DNA of 64,000 nucleotides from Nocardiopsis sp. CNT312 (GTDB lineage Bacteria > Actinomycetota > Actinomycetes > Streptosporangiales > Streptosporangiaceae): NCBI RefSeq assembly GCF_000515115.1, contig NZ_AZXF01000012.1, positions 124,001-188,000 of the forward strand. The letters are read 5' to 3'. Positions 56,954 to 64,000 of this stretch are shown piece after piece; position 1 is the first letter of the stretch; each line of letters begins with the position of its first letter. The position numbers and the translations under genes are program-made. The notes below the pieces were generated by a model. It did not search any database. It saw nothing but the letters and a program-made list of their open reading frames with translations, and was not told where the DNA came from.

Positions 56954-59854
56954 ATGGCCCACGCGCAGCACACGACCGCCCGTCCGGTCCCCGCCGATCT
57001 CCGCCGCGACCTGCAAGCCCGGATCACGGGCACGGTCGCCTTCGACGCCGGCACCCTCGCCCTCTACACCTCCGATGCCTCCAACTACCGCCGCGTCCCG
57101 CTGGGCGTCCTCATCCCCCGCACCGTCGACGACTGTGTGGCGGCCGTGCGCACCTGCGCCGAACACGGCGTCCCGGTCGTGCCCAGGGGAGGGGGCACCT
57201 CCATCGCGGGCAACGCGATCGGCACCGGCATCGTCATCGACACCTCCCGCCACCTGCGCGCCATCGAGGCCATCGACCCCGTCGCCCGCACCGCCACCGT
57301 GCAGCCCGGCGTCATCCTGGACGACCTGCGGGCCGCCACCGCCGAGCACGGGCTGACCTTCGCGCCCGACCCCTCCACCCACAGCCGGTGCACGATCGGG
57401 GGCATGGTCGGCAACAACTCCTGCGGCTCCCACTCCGTGGCGTGGGGCACCACCGCCGACAACATCGTCTCCCTCGACGTCCTGCTCAGCGACGGCACCC
57501 GCATGACCGTCGGCTCCCGACACAGCGCCGAGGAGTACGGAGAACTGGCCCGGCGCCCCGGACGCGAGGGCGAGATCTACACCGCCCTCGCCCGGATCGT
57601 CGAGGCCCACCGCGCCGATCTGCGCACCGGCATGCCCGAATTCCGGCGCCGCGTCTCCGGCTACGCCCTGGACCGGCTGCTGCCGGAGAAGGGGCGCGAC
57701 GTGGCCGCAGCGCTGGTGGGGACCGAGGGCACCTGCGTGTTCGTCCTCGGCGCCACCGTGCGCCTGGTGGAGCCGCCGCCCGCTCGGGCCCTGGCGGTCC
57801 TGGGCTACACGGACGCCGCCACTGCCGCCGACGCCGTGCCCGACCTGCTCGGCCACACGCCGCTCACCGTCGAGGGCATCAACGACCACATGGTCGCCGC
57901 CCTGGACCGCAACGCCTCCTCCACCCGCGTCCCCCTGCCCAAGGGGCGCGCCTGGCTCCTGGTGGAGATCGGCGGCCGGGACCCCGAGAGCGCCGCCGCG
58001 GCGGCCGAGCGCATGCTCTCCGGGCTGTCGGGGGCCTCCCGGCCCGAGGAGGCCGCCGTGGTCGCCGACCCTGTCCACCGGCGCGCCCTGTGGCGCATCC
58101 GCGAGGAGGGCGCCGGACTCCTCCAGCGCACCCCCGACGGGCACGACGCCTGGTCCGGCTGGGAGGACGCCGCGGTCCCCCCGGACCGCCTGGGCGACTA
58201 CCTGCGCGAGTTCGACCGCCTCATGGAGCGCCACAAACGCTCCGGGGTCGTCTACGGCCACTTCGGCGACGGCTGCCTGCACGTGCGCATCGACTTCGGG
58301 CTGGAGCACGAACAGGGGCGCCGGGAGTACAGGGCCTTCATGGAGGAGGCCGCCGACCTGGCCGTCCGCCACGGCGGCTCCCTGTCGGGGGAGCACGGCG
58401 ATGGCCAGGTGCGCTCCGAACTCCTCGACCGCATGTACCCGGCGTCGGTCCTGCGGGCCTTCGCCGAGTTCAAACGCGTGTGGGACCCCGAGGGGCTCAT
58501 GAACCCGGGCATCATCGTCGACCCGCTGCCCCTGGACGCCGACATCCGGGCGGCCTCCGGCTCCCGGCTGCCCCTGCTGACCGAGACCGCCCTGGCCTAC
58601 ACCGAGGACGGCGGCGACTTCGCCCGGACCCTGCGCCGCTGCTCGGGGGTGGGCAAGTGCCGCCGCCAGAGCGGGCCCGGGGTCATGTGCCCCAGCTACC
58701 AGGTCACCCAGGAGGAGAAGCACTCCACACGGGGGCGCGCCCACCTCTTGTTCGAGATGGCCTCCGGAGAGGTGCTCACCGACGGCTGGCGCTCGGAGGA
58801 GGTGCGCGAGAGCCTGGACCTGTGCCTGTCCTGCAAGGGCTGTCTCAGCGACTGCCCGGTCAACGTGGACATGGCCTCCTACAAGGCGGAGTTCCTGCAC
58901 CAGCACTACCGGGGCCGCCTCCGCCCGGCCGCGCACTACTCCATGGGATGGCTGCCCCTGTGGGCACGTCTGGCCGCCCTGGCACCGGAGGAGGCCAACC
59001 GGGCCGCCCGGCTGCCCGGGGTGTCCCGGCTTGCCAAGCGGCTCGCCGGGGTCGCCGCCCAGCGCGACCTCCCCTCGTTCGCACCCACCACGTTCACGCG
59101 GGCCTTCCGTCGGCGCGCGCGCCGGGGCGAGGCGCGCACCGACGGCCCGCAGGTGGTGCTGTGGCCGGACACCTTCGGCGACCACCTCACACCCCGCGTG
59201 CCCGCCTCGGCCGTGCGGGTCCTGGAGGACGCCGGGTTCAGCGTCGTGCTCCCCAAGGGGCAGGTGTGCTGTGGTCTCACCTGGGTGTCCACCGGACAGT
59301 TGGGCGTGGCGCGGGCGGTGATGCGCCGAGCGGTCGCCGCCCTGGCGCCGCTGGTCGAGCGGGGTCTGCCCGTGGTGGGGCTGGAGCCCAGTTGCACCGC
59401 CGCGCTCCGCCACGACCTGGTGGAACTGCTGCCCGGCGGTGAGAGCGAGCGGGTGGCCGCCTCCGTCCACACACTGGCGGGTTTCCTGCGCGCCCGGGCC
59501 CCGAAGTGGCGTCCGCGCCCCCTGGGGGCCAGGGCGCTCACCCAGGTGCACTGCCACCAGCACGCGGTGCTGGGGTTCGACGCAGACCGCGAACTGATCG
59601 AGCGGGCCGGGATCGACGGGGAGGTCCTGGACTCGGGCTGCTGCGGCCTGGCGGGCGACTTCGGCTTCACCGAGGGCCACTACGAGGTCTCCAGCGCCAT
59701 CGGCGAGCGCGAACTCCTGCCGCGGGTGCGCGAGGCGGCCCCCGACACCCTGGTGATGGCCGACGGGTACAGTTGCCGCACCCAGATCGGCCAGGGCACC
59801 GGGCGCCGGGCCCTGCACCTGGCCGAGGTCCTCGCTCGGGGACTGGAGTCCTAG
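56954..59854 (+). CDS. FAD-linked oxidoreductase with Fe-S and CCG domains (D-2-hydroxyacid dehydrogenase type)
   Basis: 966 residues fusing functions that are often separate (GlcD + GlcF). N-terminal FAD_binding_4 domain: VVPRGGGTSIAGNAIGTGIVIDTSRHL and GGMVGNNSCGSHSVAWG; FAD-oxidase C domain ending YGHFGDGCLHVRIDFG and LSGEHGDGQVRSELL. Then Fe-S motifs CRRQSGPGVMCPSY and CLSCKGCLSDCPVNVDM, and CCG domain repeats (QVCCGLTWVSTGQLG; LDSGCCGLAGDFGF). Such fusions oxidise D-lactate, D-2-hydroxyglutarate or glycolate and pass electrons to the quinone pool. The substrate is not determinable here. ATG with GAGG upstream. Confidence 0.88.
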   Translation: MAHAQHTTARPVPADLRRDLQARITGTVAFDAGTLALYTSDASNYRRVPLGVLIPRTVDDCVAAVRTCAEHGVPVVPRGGGTSIAGNAIGTGIVIDTSRHLRAIEAIDPVARTATVQPGVILDDLRAATAEHGLTFAPDPSTHSRCTIGGMVGNNSCGSHSVAWGTTADNIVSLDVLLSDGTRMTVGSRHSAEEYGELARRPGREGEIYTALARIVEAHRADLRTGMPEFRRRVSGYALDRLLPEKGRDVAAALVGTEGTCVFVLGATVRLVEPPPARALAVLGYTDAATAADAVPDLLGHTPLTVEGINDHMVAALDRNASSTRVPLPKGRAWLLVEIGGRDPESAAAAAERMLSGLSGASRPEEAAVVADPVHRRALWRIREEGAGLLQRTPDGHDAWSGWEDAAVPPDRLGDYLREFDRLMERHKRSGVVYGHFGDGCLHVRIDFGLEHEQGRREYRAFMEEAADLAVRHGGSLSGEHGDGQVRSELLDRMYPASVLRAFAEFKRVWDPEGLMNPGIIVDPLPLDADIRAASGSRLPLLTETALAYTEDGGDFARTLRRCSGVGKCRRQSGPGVMCPSYQVTQEEKHSTRGRAHLLFEMASGEVLTDGWRSEEVRESLDLCLSCKGCLSDCPVNVDMASYKAEFLHQHYRGRLRPAAHYSMGWLPLWARLAALAPEEANRAARLPGVSRLAKRLAGVAAQRDLPSFAPTTFTRAFRRRARRGEARTDGPQVVLWPDTFGDHLTPRVPASAVRVLEDAGFSVVLPKGQVCCGLTWVSTGQLGVARAVMRRAVAALAPLVERGLPVVGLEPSCTAALRHDLVELLPGGESERVAASVHTLAGFLRARAPKWRPRPLGARALTQVHCHQHAVLGFDADRELIERAGIDGEVLDSGCCGLAGDFGFTEGHYEVSSAIGERELLPRVREAAPDTLVMADGYSCRTQIGQGTGRRALHLAEVLARGLES

Positions 59855-60357
59855 ATGCCCATCTGTTCCCGGAGCGTGTGCAGTGTGCGCGAGACGGTGT
59901 CCGACAGCCGGGGGTCGTCGGGGTCCAGCCCCTCGCCCAGGTGTACGCGCCAGTGCGCCTCGCTGCCCTGTGGGGATCTGCGCGCCACGAGGCGGAACCC
60001 GCCGGAGGAGTCGGGCCTGGGGTAGGGGACGAACCGGTTGACCAGGATGGTGGCGGTGACGCGTTCGGCGACCGTCTCGGCCAGGCGCCGGTAGTCGACC
60101 GCGTCGGGCCCCGAACGCAGGGCAACGGTGCGTGCGCCCCCGCCCTCCTCCTGGAAGGTGAGGGCGTCGGGGGTCCAGCTGGCCTGGTCGATGTCCTGCC
60201 AGGGCACGGAGCGGCCGTCGGGCAGGTACAGGGCCCGGGTCGTGGCCACCAGCGGCGCGTCGGGGCCCGCCTGGGCGGGCGCGTGGGCGAGCACGCGCTC
60301 GCCCCGCGCCAGCCGGGCGCGGACCGCTTTGGGCACGCCGCGTCCGAACGGGGCCAC
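59851..60357 (-). CDS. Hypothetical protein (actinobacterial, PH-like)
   Basis: 168 residues, soluble. VPKAVRARLARGERVLAHAPA followed by LVATTRALYLPDGRSVPWQDIDQASWTPDALTF has the pattern of a small PH-like beta-sandwich as in YdbT/DUF-type proteins; the second half (VALRSGPDAVDYRRLAETVAERVTATILVNRFV) looks helical. GTG start at 60357 overlaps the stop of the upstream gene by one base, so the two are coupled. Its stop overlaps that of the convergent oxidoreductase. No family assignment is certain. Confidence 0.7.
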   Translation of the reverse strand: MAPFGRGVPKAVRARLARGERVLAHAPAQAGPDAPLVATTRALYLPDGRSVPWQDIDQASWTPDALTFQEEGGGARTVALRSGPDAVDYRRLAETVAERVTATILVNRFVPYPRPDSSGGFRLVARRSPQGSEAHWRVHLGEGLDPDDPRLSDTVSRTLHTLREQMGI

Positions 60358-60686
60358 TAGCGGCCCTGGACGTCGTCGGGCCGCCCGCCCGCCCCCTCCT
60401 TGGCCGTGCCCTCCTCCCAATCGACGAACTCCATTTCCTCCTCGGTGGGTCGGCGCAGGAAGTCGCGGACCGAGGAGACCGGCAGGGTGTGCACGGCCTT
60501 GTCGTAGACCGTGCGGCCGGCGTTGCCGACCTGGGCGCCGACCAGTCCGGCCGCCTCCTGCACGGCCGGGTTGTCGGCGACCTTGCGGGCGGAGCGGACG
60601 AGCTGGTCGTAGCGGGCCCTGCCCGCCTTGGCTCCCAGGACGTAACCGATGGCGAGTCCGGCTGCGAACGTGATCCGGTAGCGCAT
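60357..60686 (-). CDS. YtxH-like small membrane-associated protein
   Basis: 109 residues. The N-terminal RYRITFAAGLAIGYVLGAKAGRARYDQLVRSARKV is the pattern seen in YtxH-like proteins: one glycine-rich membrane helix followed by a basic amphipathic helix. The C-terminus is acidic (RPTEEEMEFVDWEEGTAKE). GAGGGAG precedes the ATG. Function unknown; cotranscribed with the following hypothetical gene by a TAGTG overlap. Confidence 0.75.
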   Translation of the reverse strand: MRYRITFAAGLAIGYVLGAKAGRARYDQLVRSARKVADNPAVQEAAGLVGAQVGNAGRTVYDKAVHTLPVSSVRDFLRRPTEEEMEFVDWEEGTAKEGAGGRPDDVQGR

Positions 60687-60790
60687 GGGCTCCCTCTCAG
60701 GCCGTGGTGGACGATGGGGTGGTCCGTGCCCCGACGTTACCCTGTCGCGACCCGCACCACACGGCTCGACACCGGGCGCAAGCACTGCTT

Positions 60791-60922
60791 GGGAGACGCT
60801 AGGCTAGGGGTGTCGCCGCGGCTCGTAGAGGCGCGGCGCGCGTGTGATCCCGCGTAGCTCAATCGGCAGAGCAGCCGGCTGTTAACCGGCAGGTTACTGG
60901 TTCGAGTCCAGTCGCGGGAGCC
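60791..60922 (+). repeat. Direct repeat copy 1 (promoter region plus tRNA-Asn)
   Basis: 132 bases identical to 61185-61316: 57 bases of upstream sequence including TAGGCT (60800-60805) as a likely -10, and the whole tRNA. Sequence before this point still shows partial similarity (GCACTGCTT against GCAGTGTCC), and after it the copies diverge completely. The 262 bases between copies hold only a terminator and unremarkable GC-rich DNA. Confidence 0.9.
60848..60920 (+). tRNA. tRNA-Asn (anticodon GTT), copy 1
   Basis: 73 bases. Acceptor TCCCGCG pairs with CGCGGGA, the D-arm GCTCAATCGGCAGAGC, anticodon stem CCGGC/GCCGG with loop CTGTTAA, and T-arm CTGGTTCGAGTCCAG are all intact. Anticodon GTT is at 60881-60883. 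Discriminator G; CCA is not fully encoded (GCCC follows). Confidence 0.97.
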
Positions 60923-60925
60923 CTG

Positions 60926-60961
60926 GAACGGGAGCCCGGCGGTGTCGGTGGGCTCCCGTTC
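60926..60961 (+). terminator. Terminator after tRNA-Asn copy 1
   Basis: A 12-bp perfect stem GAACGGGAGCCC/GGGCTCCCGTTC with a 12-base loop followed by TTTGTT, an unusually complete intrinsic terminator. Confidence 0.85.
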
Positions 60962-61184
60962 TTTGTTCCGCTGTTCCACGCCGCAGGGCCGTCGGCCGGG
61001 GACCCGGGTGGCGGTGCGCCGCTCCGGTCAGGAGGTCCCAGCCCGGCAGGTCCGGGGCTCCGGGCCGCGGATGCGTGGTGAGAGGGGCGGGGAAGCTCGG
61101 GGGAGGCGCCTTCTCCGAGCGGGTGATCGCCTGCTTGACCACCGCTTCCGGCGGACGCCGGGAAAGGCGTCGCGAGCAGTGTCC

Positions 61185-61316
61185 GGGAGACGCTAGGCTA
61201 GGGGTGTCGCCGCGGCTCGTAGAGGCGCGGCGCGCGTGTGATCCCGCGTAGCTCAATCGGCAGAGCAGCCGGCTGTTAACCGGCAGGTTACTGGTTCGAG
61301 TCCAGTCGCGGGAGCC
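61185..61316 (+). repeat. Direct repeat copy 2 (promoter region plus tRNA-Asn)
   Basis: Second copy of the 132-base unit at 60791-60922, offset 394 bases, identical throughout by eye. Confidence 0.9.
61242..61314 (+). tRNA. tRNA-Asn (anticodon GTT), copy 2
   Basis: Identical to copy 1 over all 73 bases. Anticodon GTT at 61275-61277. Confidence 0.97.
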
Positions 61317-61323
61317 GCAGAGC

Positions 61324-61350
61324 AGGGCCTCATCCTTCGGAGGGGGCCCT
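61324..61350 (+). terminator. Terminator after tRNA-Asn copy 2
   Basis: AGGGCC (61324-61329) pairs with GGCCCT (61345-61350), with an inner TCC/GGA pairing possible, followed by TTTCG. It is unrelated to the terminator of copy 1. Confidence 0.6.
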
Positions 61351-61456
61351 TTCGTCGTTGGTGGCGCGGGCCGTCCACGGCGCGGGGCGTGTTCCACACG
61401 CCCCTCTCCCGCTGTCGGGCTCCGGGCTCCAACGCGGGGGACGAGGGTGCGGCGTT

Positions 61457-62332
61457 TCAGATTCGGGCGAGGCCGCCGAGGATCAGCCGGCGGTTGCGTC
61501 GGGGCATCTGGTAGCAGCCCGGCACCGGGGGTGCCACGGGGAGCGTGCGCCAGCGCTGGACTTCGAGGACCCCGGGGCTGAGGATCTCCCAGCCGTTGAA
61601 GCAGGCCTCGATCTCCCGGCGTGAGCGCCACCAGCCGGAGCCGAGGTGCTCGACGAGGATCTCCTGGAGACGTGTGGCGCGCAGGGCGTCCCTGGGGAAC
61701 TGCTCGGGGTCGGGGCGGCAGTAGTGGCTGAGTGCCAGGTGGCTTCCGGGGGCGAGGCCTTCGCGCAGCGCGGATATGCGCCCTGCGGGGTCCTCGTCGT
61801 CGGACACGTGCTCCACGGTCCCGCTGAGCAGGAGCCCTACCGGTCGGTCCAGGTCCAGGAACCGTTGTGTCTCCGGATCGCGCAGGACCCGTCCGGGCTC
61901 GGTGAGTCCGCCTTTGACGGTGAGGGTGTTGCCGCCGCCGCGGAGCAGCGCGCGGTGGTGCGCGAGGACCATGGGGTCGTCCGTGGCGTAGACGATCCTG
62001 CCCTCGGGGACGAGTTCGTGCGGATCGCCCGGTGCGGGCAGGCCGGCACCGAGCTGGAGGAACTGGCGGATGCCCGCTTCTTCGGCCAGGTAGCGTACGG
62101 CGCGCTGGAGGAAGGCGCGCTCGCCCAGCACGATCTCCTGGAAACCGGGGGCGGCCTGGTCGGTCCGGGTGGCGAGTTCGCGGTCTCCCTCGAAGTGGTC
62201 CTTGCCCTTGAGGTGGAACGAGCGCAGCCGCGCGATGCTGGGCTGGGCCAGGTCAACGACGGGCGGCGGTTCGGCCCGGACGTGTTTTCCCCCCGCCTGC
62301 CTCAGGAAATCGGGGGAGGTGAATCGAGACAT
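61457..62332 (-). CDS. SAM-dependent methyltransferase (SAV2177/DUF574 type)
   Basis: 291 residues. The actinobacterial DUF574 pattern is clear: PSIARLRSFHLKGKDHFEGDRELA (canonically yDyyLGGkdnfeaDR), NRAFLxRAVRYL-like ERAFLQRAVRYLAEEAGIRQFLQLGAGLP (SAM site), VYATDDPMVLAHHRALL, then the LDLDRPVGLLLSGTVEHV and GSHLALSHY segments. Members are abundant in actinomycetes and their substrates are mostly unknown. The ATG at 62332 has AGAGGA 7 bases upstream; an in-frame ATG at 62383 would overlap the promoter. Confidence 0.85.
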   Translation of the reverse strand: MSRFTSPDFLRQAGGKHVRAEPPPVVDLAQPSIARLRSFHLKGKDHFEGDRELATRTDQAAPGFQEIVLGERAFLQRAVRYLAEEAGIRQFLQLGAGLPAPGDPHELVPEGRIVYATDDPMVLAHHRALLRGGGNTLTVKGGLTEPGRVLRDPETQRFLDLDRPVGLLLSGTVEHVSDDEDPAGRISALREGLAPGSHLALSHYCRPDPEQFPRDALRATRLQEILVEHLGSGWWRSRREIEACFNGWEILSPGVLEVQRWRTLPVAPPVPGCYQMPRRNRRLILGGLARI

Positions 62333-62369
62333 CGCCGTCCTCTTGCCGGAAGTGGGGTCGACTCCTGGG

Positions 62370-62399
62370 ATTGTATTCCTCATCGGTGGTGTTTGTTAA
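62370..62399 (-). promoter_or_regulatory. Sigma-70-type promoter of the methyltransferase gene
   Basis: Leftward -35 TTAACA (62399-62394), an 18-base spacer, and -10 TACAAT (62375-62370). Transcription would begin near 62363, about 30 bases before the ATG at 62332. Confidence 0.65.
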
Positions 62400-62989
62400 C
62401 CGAGTCGGACAGACAGGTCACCGAAATGAGAGGAGAGGCTGCTTGTCGTAGCAGAGCTGATCGTGGGGTCAGTGTTCGGTAACTGAGATTTATACACCTG
62501 ATGTCCTTTATGTGAGGAATCTGGGTTGTTTCACAAGGCCACAACCGGTGGGGGTGTCATGCGCACACGTGGTCCTGCAAGGGATGTCTGGCCGCCTCGG
62601 TGCCGGAGAGCGGTGCGGACAGCCGACGCGAGCCCTCGAACACGATTCGGAAACATTCACGGATCAAAAGTCCTGTCCACCACCGTTCACCCGTGGAACG
62701 CAGGTGAATGCGTTCGTCCGGAAAGCGGTGGTCGAATTTCCTTCGCGCACCCACGGCCTGCGGAAATACCCGCACCGCCATCCGCAACGGTGGCATCGAC
62801 CTCCGGAGCCCGCTCCCGGGCGACCGCACGGAGCCTCCCACAGCCGATATGGAGGAGCTTTTCGTCAAGAACGCAGCGCTGAACAGTGGTGATGGACGAT
62901 GGACCGTCGCCACTGCTCTTCCCGCAGGGCGACCCCGGTCTTCTCCGGCAGGCACCGAACCCCTCCCACACACCGTTTAGCCTGGAACC
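62400..62989. other. Long non-coding region before the RibD-like gene
   Basis: About 590 bases with no gene I can support. It is clearly lower in GC than the surroundings between 62400 and 62560, with an isolated TTTATACACC stretch near 62490. Short frames exist on both strands but have no recognisable sequence, poor third-position bias and no ribosome binding sites. It may hold decayed coding sequence. Confidence 0.4.
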
Positions 62990-63694
62990 ATGCACCGCCC
63001 CCACACCATCCTGAGCTGCGCCGTTTCGCTCGACGGGCGTATCGACGACACGGGTCCCGAACGGCTCCGGCTGTCCAACGACGCCGACTTCGCGGAGATC
63101 GACGAACTGCGGGCCACCTGTGACGCGATCCTGGTGGGTGCGGGCACTCTTCGGGCCGACGACCCCAGGCTCCTGGTGCGCTCCCCTGCCCTGCGCGAGC
63201 GCCGCCGAGCCCAGGGGCGCACGGAACACCTGCTCAAGGCGGTGGTCACACGTACAGGCGACGTCGACCCCGCCGCCCGCCTCTTCTCCACCGGGGACGC
63301 CGGAGCCGTCGTCTACTCCAGCCGCGCCGGGGCCGAGACCGCACGTCGACGCCTCGCCGACCTGCCCTCGCCCCATCCCCCAGCCGAGGCCGTCGACGCG
63401 GGCGACCCGCCCACGGCCACGGCGATCCTCGCCGACCTCGCCGAGCGGGGGGTACGGCGGCTCCTGGTGGAGGGCGGCGGGCACATCCACACCCTCTTCC
63501 TCACCTCGGGGCTGGTCGACGAGCTGAGAGTGGCCGTCGCCCCGTTCTTCGTGGGACAGCAGGACGCCCCGCGGTTCGTCCTCCCCGGCTCCTACCCGCA
63601 CGATCCCGCAGCCCCCATGTGTCTGCTGGAGGCCAGAGCCCTCGGCGACGTGGCCGTCCTGCGCTACCGCTTGGGCGAGGAGGACCCGGAGTGA
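62990..63694 (+). CDS. RibD C-terminal-type (dihydrofolate-reductase-like) reductase
   Basis: 234 residues. TILSCAVSLDGRIDD at the N-terminus, DAILVGAGTLRADDPRLLVR for NADPH and substrate binding, and RRLLVEGGGHIHTLFLTSGLVDELRVAVAPFFVG are the RibD_C signatures. It should reduce a ribosylaminopyrimidine using NADPH, as in riboflavin or deazapurine-like pathways. It overlaps by 4 bases the deaminase gene that follows. In standard RibD the deaminase domain comes first in one polypeptide; here the two are separate and reversed. Confidence 0.88.
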   Translation: MHRPHTILSCAVSLDGRIDDTGPERLRLSNDADFAEIDELRATCDAILVGAGTLRADDPRLLVRSPALRERRRAQGRTEHLLKAVVTRTGDVDPAARLFSTGDAGAVVYSSRAGAETARRRLADLPSPHPPAEAVDAGDPPTATAILADLAERGVRRLLVEGGGHIHTLFLTSGLVDELRVAVAPFFVGQQDAPRFVLPGSYPHDPAAPMCLLEARALGDVAVLRYRLGEEDPE

Positions 63695-64000
63695 GTGGGG
63701 GGCCGCCCCCGGAACAGGGTGAGGCGGACGCCCACTGGCTGCGGCGCGCCACCGAGCTCTCCCGCCGCTGCCCGCCCTCGGACACTGCTTTCTCCGTCGG
63801 CGCGGTCGTGGTGGCCCGCGACGGCACCGTGCTCGCCGAGGGCTACTCCCGTCGCGACCACCCCCGTGACCACGCCGAGGAGGCGGCCCTGCGGCAGGTC
63901 GACCCGGACGACCCCCGGCTCGGAGGTGCCACGGTGTACTCCTCACTGGAGCCGTGCAGCGCCCGCGCCTCCCGTCCCGTTCCCTGCGCGGAGCTCCTCC
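63691..64000 (+). CDS. CMP/dCMP deaminase-type protein (RibD N-terminal domain-like), truncated by window end
   Basis: 103 codons are visible. Zinc site: DHAEEAAL (His and catalytic Glu) and SLEPCSARASRPVPCAELL with the two cysteines, so it should be an active deaminase. The spacing between the cysteines is longer than the usual PCxxxxxxPPC and carries Arg-rich residues. GTG start overlaps the reductase stop. The pair would act consecutively, deaminase then reductase, on a pyrimidine nucleotide as in riboflavin synthesis. Confidence 0.83.
   Translation, partial: MSGGPPPEQGEADAHWLRRATELSRRCPPSDTAFSVGAVVVARDGTVLAEGYSRRDHPRDHAEEAALRQVDPDDPRLGGATVYSSLEPCSARASRPVPCAELL

Noticed and set aside
55463-59818. 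Very long open frame (about 1450 codons) on the minus strand opposite the GH18 and FAD genes
   Set aside because: It is antisense to two clearly recognisable proteins, has no family resemblance, and such frames are expected at this GC content.
60894-61631. Minus-strand frame across both tRNA-Asn genes
   Set aside because: It reads through two intact tRNA genes and a terminator; the repeated residues are only the antisense tRNA.
62557-62973. Short frames on either strand in the gap before the RibD-like gene
   Set aside because: No recognisable sequence, weak third-position bias and no ribosome binding sites.

Overview
The window is about 64 kb of very GC-rich DNA (roughly 72% by eye) with actinobacterial housekeeping gene order, GTG/TTG starts and many 1-4 base start/stop overlaps. 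Gene content and order (hrcA-dnaJ-rsmE, phoH-ybeY-CBS-era, recO-uppS, dgt-dnaG-sigma) point to an actinomycete of the Nocardiopsis/Streptomonospora type. This placement is inference from gene content; no rRNA gene is present.

Layout. 0-3.2 kb: an alpha-glucoside locus (solute-binding lipoprotein cut by the left edge, GH13 glucosidase, divergent LacI regulator with visible operators). 3.3-7.8 kb: hemW, three tandem DUF4870 membrane proteins and a DUF3097 protein. 7.8-12.1 kb: hrcA with a CIRCE-like element, dnaJ, rsmE, then a convergent SigE-family sigma factor and membrane partner. 12.4-17.3 kb: HIT protein, phoH behind a structured leader, ybeY, a CBS-domain membrane protein, a cytidine-deaminase-like protein without catalytic residues, and era. 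17.3-25.4 kb: a purine/ureide catabolic cassette (IclR regulator, aldolase-like protein, allantoinase; divergently uraD-hiuH-uricase), with an old yellow enzyme, a vapBC toxin-antitoxin pair and a decayed hydroxypyruvate isomerase. 25.7-27.6 kb: leuA behind a leucine-rich leader peptide. 27.6-34.7 kb: a CAP-domain protein, recO-uppS with two SGNH hydrolases, and the zinc locus znuC-znuB-zur under a Zur box.

34.9-46.6 kb: a large TagF-like glycerophosphotransferase, glyS, a MarR/SnoaL divergent pair, a PadR gene whose partner has been truncated and joined tail-to-tail to an aminoglycoside-phosphotransferase fragment, a TrhA/hemolysin III gene behind a perfect 22-bp palindrome, and ppdK. 46.9-55.5 kb: a YdcF protein, dgt, a solute-binding plus VWA membrane pair, dnaG and a sigma-70 factor. 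55.5-64 kb: GH18 protein, an FAD/Fe-S oxidoreductase, two small proteins, a duplicated tRNA-Asn, a methyltransferase, and a split RibD-type pair cut by the right edge.

Most of the window is core genome. I found no prophage, insertion sequence, CRISPR array or defence island beyond vapBC. The most informative non-standard signals are the leu attenuator, the compact hydroxypyruvate isomerase relic, the PadR/APH junction, the trhA palindrome, the phoH leader, the SBP/VWA pair and the tRNA-Asn duplication.
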